Below, in pieces: positions 1 to 6,799 of a stretch of 12,373 bases of DNA; positions within the stretch are counted from its first letter, which is position 1, and each line of letters begins with the position of its first letter. Below the pieces are notes generated by a model, which was not told the origin of the DNA, made no database searches, and saw only the letters and a list, made by a program, of their open reading frames with translations. The DNA comes from Irineochytrium annulatum (Eukaryota > Chytridiomycota > Chytridiomycetes > Chytridiales > Chytridiaceae). Location: positions 3,399 to 15,771 of the forward strand of contig JADGJL010000676.1 in NCBI GenBank assembly GCA_027600665.1. The letters run 5' to 3'. A program made the position numbers and the translations under genes.

Positions 1-90
1 TTTTTTTTTTTTTTATTCCTTTTTTTTTCTTTTTTTTTCGGTTTTTTTTTTTTAACTTTTTTTTTTTTTTTTCTTTTTTTTTTTTTTTTT
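1..90. repeat. Low-complexity poly-T tract
   Basis: About 90 nt of nearly uninterrupted T with a few C, G and A interruptions. Read on the minus strand it is an A-rich tract downstream of the SDR gene. It has no periodic unit, so it is not a satellite or a telomere repeat. It could be a genomic A-tract left by retroposition or a low-quality contig end; the sequence alone cannot decide. Confidence 0.85.
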
Positions 91-306
91 CGTAATGTTC
101 GTTTGGACCGCGTCCTCATTTATTGCGGCCAATTGATTTAATACTAGCGCACTGTTACAAGCGCAATACGACTTTGTCACTCTTCCACTTTTCCGACGAA
201 TCAGTATATTTGAAAGATGATGCAAAGGCAGGCAGCCAGAATATATACGTTGTTTTGGTGGCGACAAGAGAAGCAAGGAAGGTTAAAATACAGGCAACAA
301 GCACCA
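91..306 (-). terminator. 3' flank of the SDR gene with a possible poly(A) signal
   Basis: AT-richer noncoding stretch between the SDR stop codon and the T tract. The only AATAAA on the minus strand is at 119-124 (TTTATT on plus), about 180 nt past the stop, so it is a weak candidate for the polyadenylation signal. Short open frames here have no recognisable protein features and overlap the simple-sequence tract. Confidence 0.3.
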
Positions 307-1533
307 TTACTCCTTCATCTTAGCGACCTTCAACGAGTACTCCTGCACCTTCTCCACGGCGGCTTTGTCCTCCAGCTGCTTGACCCTCCCGACAACTCTC
401 AAACCCGGGTGGACAAGAATAGCCTTGCCCAACCCCTGCTGGTCGACCCACGGATCGTCAGTCATCATAAACACGACCTCCTCCGCGATCACCCTTGGGT
501 CCGACGCCAACAAAGGCAGCGCGATCTTGGCGGGCCACGTGATGAACCATGGGAAGTTGGCGTTCGACACGCTGTCGGTATTGACCATGCCCGGGAACGC
601 GTGGATGAACCGGGGGGAGGTGTCTGTGGTCGTGTGGTGCCTGGCAAGGTCGTCCGTCATCATATCGACGAGCGTCGAATCGTACAGCGCTTGCTTCAGG
701 AAGGAGAAGCCCTTCTCGACCTGGATGTCGTTCAGGTCCACCGTCGTCCCGTTCCCCGCGGACAGGATGCTGACGCAGCGGGCGCGTCCGTTGGGCTGGG
801 CGGTCGCCATCAGCAGCGGAGTGAGGAGGCGGGCGATGACGAACTTGGAGAGATAGTTGAGCGCGAACGTCATCTGAATGCCCTCCTTCGTCACCCTCCT
901 CGGCCCCACGTTCAGGTTCCCCGCCGTCATGAGCAACCCGTCCAACCCGGCGGTAGAGCTGTTTCCTCCGGGCTGGCCGCGGTGCGTGTGCAGGTCCCTG
1001 CACCAATCGCGAACCTCGTCGCACAGCGCCTTGCACTCGGAGGTCAGGCTCAAATCGTGCGGCTCGAACCTGTACTCAGGATCGCGGGCCGGTTCGCCTG
1101 TCGTCGATGCGGCATCGGCGCTGCCCTCGAGCGACGAGCTCGCCAGCCTGGCCGTGGTGTTCCTCAGGCGGTTCAAGTTGTGCTCATACGCGCTCCGGAG
1201 AGAGTCGAGCACCTTCTCGCCCTTCTCGCGGTTCCGGCCCGTGATGAATACCGACGCGCCGAGGGAGGCCAAGCGCTGGGCGGCGGCGGCGCCGATGCCC
1301 TGTGTGCCGCCGACGACGACGTAGGAGAGGCCCGAGAGGTTCAGGTTGTCGTTGGCCTCGCGGATCGTGGCCCCAGAGACGGTCGCGAAGAGGCTGTTGA
1401 TGAGATCCATGGTCGGACGTCGGATGGGAACGATGGCGCGGGTCGGGACGAGAGGGCTGCGGCCGGCTGGAGGCTTGCAGAAGACGGCTGTCGGGAGTCG
1501 GCTGAGAAGGGAGACCACGCAGCGGCGCGACAT
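307..1533 (-). CDS. Short-chain dehydrogenase/reductase (SDR), possibly with mitochondrial presequence
   Basis: Uninterrupted 408-codon frame with an SDR Rossmann fold. The nucleotide-binding glycine motif GGTQGIG is at 75-81, followed by a strand ending TGR(N) at 98-101. The TAG of the central strand is at 203-205, a structural Asn lies in ALNYLSK near 226, the active-site strand SILSAG is at 255-260, and FPGMVNT at 313-319 matches the PG motif after beta-6. The expected YxxxK is not intact: the candidate Tyr284 (ALYDSTL) has Leu at +4, so catalysis by the standard tetrad is doubtful. Residues about 120-155 form a polar, low-complexity insertion. Two starts are credible. Met1 has a weak context and a 41-residue leader with seven Arg, one Lys and no acidic residue, like a mitochondrial presequence. 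Met42 (position 1410) lies in ACCATGG, a strong initiation context, and gives 367 residues. The substrate is unknown. No intron is evident. Confidence 0.88.
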   Translation of the reverse strand: MSRRCVVSLLSRLPTAVFCKPPAGRSPLVPTRAIVPIRRPTMDLINSLFATVSGATIREANDNLNLSGLSYVVVGGTQGIGAAAAQRLASLGASVFITGRNREKGEKVLDSLRSAYEHNLNRLRNTTARLASSSLEGSADAASTTGEPARDPEYRFEPHDLSLTSECKALCDEVRDWCRDLHTHRGQPGGNSSTAGLDGLLMTAGNLNVGPRRVTKEGIQMTFALNYLSKFVIARLLTPLLMATAQPNGRARCVSILSAGNGTTVDLNDIQVEKGFSFLKQALYDSTLVDMMTDDLARHHTTTDTSPRFIHAFPGMVNTDSVSNANFPWFITWPAKIALPLLASDPRVIAEEVVFMMTDDPWVDQQGLGKAILVHPGLRVVGRVKQLEDKAAVEKVQEYSLKVAKMKE

Positions 1534-1793
1534 GCACAGCAGAGGATGCGAGGTCGCTGCAGACGAGCGATCGAATCTCTTCCTCGTGTCCGAGACAACC
1601 GGCCGGACATGCCTTTGTTACTCGCTACCCCGACAGAGGTAGCCGCACCGCGCTCGGTGAGCTGCCTGCTGTTGTCAGCAGTCCAAAAGGCCTGGTCATC
1701 CTTTCCTTCCCACACGCCGCGTAAATCACTCGCGCGCATCGAGACTCTCCGAACGCGACGCGTAGCCACTCGTGGCCGGATGAGACGCGCGCG
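1534..1793. promoter_or_regulatory. Divergent intergenic region between SDR and membrane paralog 1
   Basis: A 260-nt GC-rich gap between the SDR start (minus strand) and the first paralog start (plus strand). By position it must hold both promoters or one bidirectional promoter. I see no TATA box and no convincing repeated operator. Only the last few dozen bases before the ATG faintly resemble the leaders of paralogs 2 and 3, so the later duplications seem to have used a different 5' boundary. Confidence 0.5.
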
Positions 1794-3695
1794 ATGAAGG
1801 CCGCATCGCCGCGCTGCCCTATCCTGGTCATCCTGCCGCCAGTCATCTCGACGACGGTCGCGTTCGGCCAGGCAACGGCCGCGGCGCTCCTGATCATCCA
1901 TTTCGCGTTCCGGTTTGGTTGCGTCGGCGACGTGGCTGCGGACCCGTCGTTCATCGCCACGGGTGACGGCAACGACGCGGCCTCGACGACTCCGACATCG
2001 ATGCCGTACGCGGACTCAACAATCGTCTTTGGGCTTCTCACCGTTCATCTGTCCAAGTACATCTGCTATTCTGTTGCCGCCAAGAACAAGTACGCCGTCG
2101 GGCCGGTGTTCGACTCGGCCGTTATCTCGCTGGTGGCGTTCGCGGTCTTGTCCGGCGTCTGGGTCAGCTGCAAGAGCATGAACCCAGTGTCCTTCATCTA
2201 TGCCGTTCGTACTTTGCGCTTGGACACAAGCAAGGCATGGCATGCTAACGTTGCTGGAACAGGCGCTGCTGCCCGGCATCGTGATCACAAACGTGTTCTT
2301 CGCACCGCTGGGATTTCAGTGGAAGAACGGAGATTCTCTTGTTGCGAACATGACCAGGAGCGTGATGAACGCCATTTTCCTCGTGTTCTTCGTTGAGTTG
2401 AACCTTACTGCGATGGTGACCATGTTTATTATGGCCAACATGCACTACAAGTCTCTGGCCGGCGACGGTACAAATGCCAACTCCCTCAGCTCCTGGCTAT
2501 ATGGGACAATCATGGCTTTCGGGTAGGCACAGCCGGGACCATTTTTGCGACCTAACGGTTGCGATTGCTCAATAGCGCTCCTTTTATCAAGTTTTTCAAT
2601 GTGCAACTTCAACAAAAGGTTATTGGCATCTGTAAGTGCATTGAGTTGAGTGGACACACTTTCGAAAAGTCTTACTCCTGCAAACAGGGCAGACGCCCGA
2701 AAGACTTACGAGCAAAGAGGAGGAGGCAAACATCCACAGGGCCCAAATAATCTACGGGATGAAGGATGACGTGCACTGGGCCGTCGCCGCAAATGGGCTG
2801 ACATTGCGCTCGTCTCTTGACTCTCTATTTTACATCTCCGCAAGCGAGTCGCTTGCGATCACACTCATTCAAAGAATCGCCATGTGCCTGCATTTCCGAT
2901 GGAAGCGGAAAAGGGAAGCACGACGAGCCGACATCATTGATGCAGAAGCCGTGGAAGTCGGGAAACCCGCTGTCGTGATTAGGAATGCCAAGCATATTGA
3001 GAAGGCAGCAACATTTATTACGGCGCCTGTCGCCGTAAACGAAGCAGGTATAATGTTTTGAATCCTCACTATACTCGTGCGTAGTTGGGTGAGCGCCAAA
3101 AGCTAATGCTTGTAATCCCGTCATAGGGAGATTAACGTCGCTCATCGATATTACGGACGCTCATACCGGCAACCGAGGCTTTGCCGCGGAAGCTTTTGGC
3201 GCGAAGAAGGCCATCAGCAACCTCGCCAAGACTGCCGGCACGGGACTAGACGTGCTCCAGCAGCCAGAGATTCCATTTATCCCGCTTGACCCAGCCGTCA
3301 AGTACGGCCACGCCGCCATCGGCGTAATGACCTCCGAGACCGCCGGCCGGCTGTGCGCGTACATTATCATCATCGCCCTCGTGACGATCCCGGACGCCTC
3401 CTCCTGGTCGTCTTGGGCCGGCCCTCTCACGACCGCCCAGACGTCCGTCCGGCTCGCGTTCTTACTCGTCGGCGGCACCTTGGTGGACGCCGTCGCGGCT
3501 GCATTCGAGGCTTGCTATCTCGGGCTGGATTACCGAGAGTCCGTGACGCATTTCACAAAAGTGGCGGGCGTGTCGTGGAGCGGGTTCGCGTTCGTGTTTT
3601 TCAGCGCGGTCGTGACGGTTGCTGGGTATTATATCATTGCGGACGCTGGCGTCGTGGTGGAGGTTGCGGGTTATCAGAGAGGACGGAAATTTTGA
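1794..3695 (+). CDS. Multi-pass membrane protein of unknown family, tandem paralog 1
   Basis: Five-exon model giving 551 residues: exons 1794-2204, 2263-2522, 2576-2631, 2688-3047 and 3127-3695, with introns of 58, 53, 56 and 79 nt. Introns 1 and 2 carry CTAAC and intron 4 CTAAT ahead of the acceptor. The frame stays open across all joins and both paralogs support every junction. Visible parts: hydrophobic segments at about 9-38, 75-95, 106-126, 138-155 and 170-197; a short exon-3 stretch (APFIKFFNVQLQQ); an exon-4 block with SLFYISASESLA and FRWKRKREARR; a variable polar linker; then three more hydrophobic spans in exon 5, ending GYQRGRKF. This suggests about eight membrane passes with a basic cytosolic-type region in the middle. 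I do not recognise the family and see no catalytic motif. Compared with copy 2, exon 5 begins with one extra codon (GRLT versus GLT). The exon-1 donor is GTTCGT, not GTAAGT. Confidence 0.85.
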
Positions 3696-4022
3696 CTGGG
3701 GTTTTGGGACAGTGGTCGATATATATTGAGCTTGCAGAACTGAACGAAAAGGAGCTTTGGGATGGATTTATCGTTGCCTGGACATATTTTGCAAGAAACC
3801 TGTCGCTCGAGAGCCAGGCGGGTGATGTCAATAATACGTTCAACATGTATAAGATGCTATTGATATTTGGCACCTTGCAGAATCTGATATTCAGTGCTGC
3901 ATATTTTTAACATGTAATTTGCAACCATTATTACGGATTGGCTCAGGTGGGAGAAAGCGCTCATGCTATCGCTCCCATTCTGGCGTTCTGAATCGGCGTC
4001 CGCACAGATCTCCTTTTTGGAT
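3696..4022 (+). repeat. Spacer 1, duplicated 3' flank of paralog 1
   Basis: Noncoding sequence after the paralog 1 stop that aligns colinearly with the sequence after paralog 2 (6338-6696). The best-preserved core is 32 nt at 3791-3822, matching 6429-6460 with one mismatch. Weaker matches continue through GAGCTTGCAGAACTG/CAGCTTGCAGAACTG upstream and the GCTATCGCTC/GCTATGGCTC region downstream. It was therefore part of the duplicated unit, probably 3' UTR and terminator. The equivalent place after paralog 3 has diverged beyond recognition. Confidence 0.75.
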
Positions 4023-4027
4023 GTAAG

Positions 4028-4341
4028 TGCGAGAGAATAAATGATGAAAGTCCTTTACGGATCCGTTAGCGATTGACGCGTCCTTTCTCAAAGAACAATA
4101 GCGAGCTACAAAGAGCTGGTTCTTAAGAGAAAAGGGAAAGAAACGGCGCCAACAAGAGTGAAATGTTTCGAAGAAGAGCAGGCAAAGAAGCCGGGATAAG
4201 CGAAGAAGGAAGAAAGTAAAAGCAGGAAGAAAGAAGCATAACATAAGTAAAGAAAGTAAAATAAAAAAAGATAAGTGTGCAAAACAGAAGAATTGCAGTA
4301 GACAACTTAAGACAATAAGACAAGTCTCTGGAGCCGACACG
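4028..4341. mobile_element. About 314-nt inserted dispersed element with 5-nt target-site duplication
   Basis: Spacers 1 and 2 align on both sides of this block, but spacer 2 lacks it and reads straight through near 6696-6702. The block is bounded by identical GTAAG copies at 4023-4027 and 4342-4346. Removing the block plus one GTAAG restores the alignment (GATGTAAGCGTC versus GATGGCAACCGTC). The first ~70 nt recur at 12298-12368, so this is a dispersed element. It starts with TG and has an AATAAA at 4036-4041, a long purine-rich middle (about 4130-4260) and no coding capacity. A 5-nt duplication and a TG start fit a solo LTR, but the right end reads CACG, so a terminal CA would sit 2 nt inside. 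No poly-A tail argues against a SINE, and no clear terminal inverted repeat argues against a MITE. Confidence 0.7.
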
Positions 4342-4346
4342 GTAAG

Positions 4347-4461
4347 CGTCAAGGATCTCCAGCAGGGTGTAGACGTAAATCTCCTTCACCAAACTATCAC
4401 ATCCGAGCTCACATCTGAGACCCGTTGACCCCACGCTCGCGGACGAAGGACGCGCCCGCCA
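4347..4461 (+). promoter_or_regulatory. 5' leader and proximal promoter of paralog 2
   Basis: This 115-nt stretch aligns with the sequence just upstream of paralog 3 (6702-6799). Shared blocks include ACGTAAATCT, a CTATCA..TCCGAG block and, just before the ATG, GCTCGCGGACG followed by a near-identical GGAC.CGCCCGCCA. Conservation outside the coding frame suggests a shared leader or core promoter. The inserted element ends only about 120 nt from the start codon and may have displaced upstream control sequence. Confidence 0.55.
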
Positions 4462-6337
4462 ATGAAGCCCGCGTCGCCTCTGTACCCTATTCTGGTCATC
4501 CTGCCGCCCATAATCGCGACGGCGCTGGGGTTTGGCCTCGCGACGGCCGCGGTGCTCGTGGTCATCCACTTCGCGTTCCGGCTCGGGTGCGTCGGCGACG
4601 TCGCCATTGACGCGTCAGTCCTCAGCGACGCGTCCGCGGCGGCCACCAGGTCGATGCCGTACGCGGACTCCGCCGCCGTCTTCGGGTTTCTGACCGTCCA
4701 TGTGTCCGAGTACATGTCCTTCTCGGTCATAGCGAAGAACATGTACGCCATGGGCCCTATACTCGACTCGGTCTTTATCGCAGTAGCTGGGTTCGCGGCC
4801 CTGTCCGGCGTGTGGGTTGCCTCCAAGGGAATGACCGCCGTGTCATTCTTGTATGAGGTTTGTGTCATTTTCCGTTCGCGATCTTGGCGTGCTAACGTTG
4901 CTGGCGACAGGCGCTGCTACCCGGTATTGCTACTATTCAAGTGTTCTTCTCACCGCTTTCCTTCCAATGGAAGAACGGAGACTCTCTGCTAGCGAACGTA
5001 ATCAGGAGCGTTATAAACACCCTTTTCATGGTGTTTTTTGTTGAACTAAACTTGACGGCGATGGTGACTATGTTTATCGCCGGGAATATGCGTTACAAGT
5101 TACTGGCCGACGACGATGCAAATGTCGAGTCTCTCAATTCATGGCTGTATGGGACGATCATCGCCTTTGGGTAAGCAAGCAGAGATTTTTTGCGATCTAA
5201 CATTTGAGCATTCCTCAGCGCTCCTCTTTTCAAGTTCTTCAATGTGTATATTCAGCAGAATGTATTTGGTATCTGTAAGTTCAGCAAGTGGTCAGCACCT
5301 GCAACGATTATCTTACTTTGCGAACAGGGAAGACACCTGAAGTGATTACGACCAAAGAGGAAGAAGCAAAAGTCCACTCGGCCCAGATTATTTATAAAAT
5401 GAAGGACGACGTAAATTGGGCCGTCGCCGCCAACGTCCTCACGCTGCGCTCTCCCATAGACTCACTCTTCTACATCTCAGCAAGCGAGTCCCTTGCGCTC
5501 ACGCTTATTCAAAGAATTGCCATGTGCCTGCATTTTCGGTGGAAGCGGATAAGAGAGGCAAGGCGTGTCGGCATTGTTGACGCAGAGACCACGGAAGTTG
5601 GGGAACCTGCCGTCCTGATTGCGGATGACAAGAAGCATATTGAGACGACAGTAGAACTATTGACGGCGCCTGTCTCCGTTAACGAAACAGGTACCATGAT
5701 TCGCATCCTCACTGCTTTTGCGTTGTTTTCGTAAGTGCCAAAAGCTAATGGTTGCATTCCGGCCATAAAAGGACTAACGTCGCACATCGACATCACTGAT
5801 GCGCACACCGGCAACCGAGGCTTCGCCGCGGAGGCCTTTGGCGCGAAGAAGACGACCAACAATTTCGCCAAGACTGCTGCGACGGGACTAGACGCGCTCC
5901 AGCAGCCAGAGGCTCCCTTTATACCGCTTGACCCAGCCGTTAAGTACGGCCACACCACCATGAGCATGATGACCTCCGAGACCGCCGGCCGGCTATGCGC
6001 GTACCTAATCATCATCGCCCTCGTGACGCTTCCGGACGCCTCCTCTTGGTCGTCGTGGGCCGGCCCTCTCACGACCGCCCAGGCGTCCGTCCGGCTCGCG
6101 TTCTTACTCGTCGGCGGCACCTTGGTCGATGCCGTCGCGGCCGCGTTTGAGGCTTCCTGGCTTGGGCTGGATTACCGGGAGTCCGTGAGGCATTTCACGA
6201 AAGAAGCGGGCCTCTCGTGGAACGGGTTCGCGTTCCTGTTCTTCAGCGCGGTCGTGACCGTTGTAGGGTATTATATCATTGCGGACGCAGGCGTCGTGAT
6301 GGAGGTTGCGGGTTATCAAAGAGGACGGAAGTTTTGA
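4462..6337 (+). CDS. Multi-pass membrane protein of unknown family, tandem paralog 2
   Basis: Five-exon model giving 546 residues: exons 4462-4857, 4911-5170, 5219-5274, 5328-5690 and 5772-6337, with introns of 53, 48, 53 and 81 nt. Exon lengths 2 and 3 (260 and 56 nt) and all intron phases equal those of paralogs 1 and 3. The branch-to-acceptor part of intron 1 is almost the same in the three genes. The last 120 residues differ from paralog 1 at only 12 positions by my count. The architecture is the same: N-terminal hydrophobic hairpin, exon-2 membrane pair with VELNLTAMVTMF, the FRWKR basic block, a divergent linker, then NRGFAAEAFGAKK and three C-terminal membrane spans ending GYQRGRKF. 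The function is unknown. The linker at the end of exon 4 is far less conserved than the rest, and the donor of intron 1 is GTTTGT. Confidence 0.87.
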
Positions 6338-6799
6338 CGGGGGATTTGGGACAGTGTCGGAGGTAATTCAGCTTGCAGAACTGTATGAACGGGGTTTGGG
6401 AGGAATTCATGGTTTCCCGGACAATTATGCAAGAAACCTGTCGCTCGAGAGTCAGGCGGGCGGTGCACGTTTAACATGTACGGTATGCTATGTTGCGTTC
6501 TTTGCAGAAATATGATGTTCATTGCTGGATATGTTTTGCATGGATTGCAACCGTTACTCCCAACTGGCTCAGGAGAGCTTGGGTCAAAACGCCATGCTGG
6601 CGGCGTATTTATACTCTGCGTGTTTTCGCACTGAACGCGCTTATGCTATGGCTCTCTTCTCGCGTTCTGTTCGACAACCGCAGAGATTTTCTGATGGCAA
6701 CCGTCGGAGATCTTCCACACGTAAATCTAATCCCCCAAGCTATCAGGTCCGAGACGACGCGTCGCCCCCGGCGCTCGCGGACGGAGGACACGCCCGCCA
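6338..6799 (+). repeat. Spacer 2, duplicated 3' flank of paralog 2 plus leader of paralog 3
   Basis: A 462-nt spacer whose first ~360 nt match the 3' flank of paralog 1 and whose last ~100 nt match the leader of paralog 2. It keeps the uninterrupted arrangement without the element found in spacer 1, so it serves as the empty-site reference. The most conserved core is at 6429-6460. Short open frames across it have no consistent frame relation between the two spacers, which argues against coding. Confidence 0.75.

Noticed and set aside
217..1797. 526-codon plus-strand open frame opposite the SDR gene
   Set aside because: Its product is Arg/Gly/Ala-rich with no domain sense, and the opposite strand has a clear SDR fold. 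GC-rich coding DNA often leaves such antisense frames open.
2200..2526. Independent small genes at 2200-2526, 4941-5174 and 7251-7511
   Set aside because: They are the internal 260-nt exon 2 of each paralog; splice sites, phase and paralogy join them to exon 1 and exon 3.
3353..3910. Coding sequence continuing past the paralog stops (ARNLSLESQAG in both flanks)
   Set aside because: The shared peptide comes from the 32-nt conserved block. Its frame relative to the main frame differs between copies 1 and 2, and no intron links it in both.
4120..4260. Purine-rich stretch as a microsatellite or satellite array
   Set aside because: No regular unit can be read. It is an irregular purine-rich part of the inserted element.
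5735..6337. Separate 200-residue gene starting at 5735
   Set aside because: The first codons lie in intron 4 of paralog 2. Equivalent sequence in paralogs 1 and 3 is the last exon, and the residues before the splice junction are not conserved.
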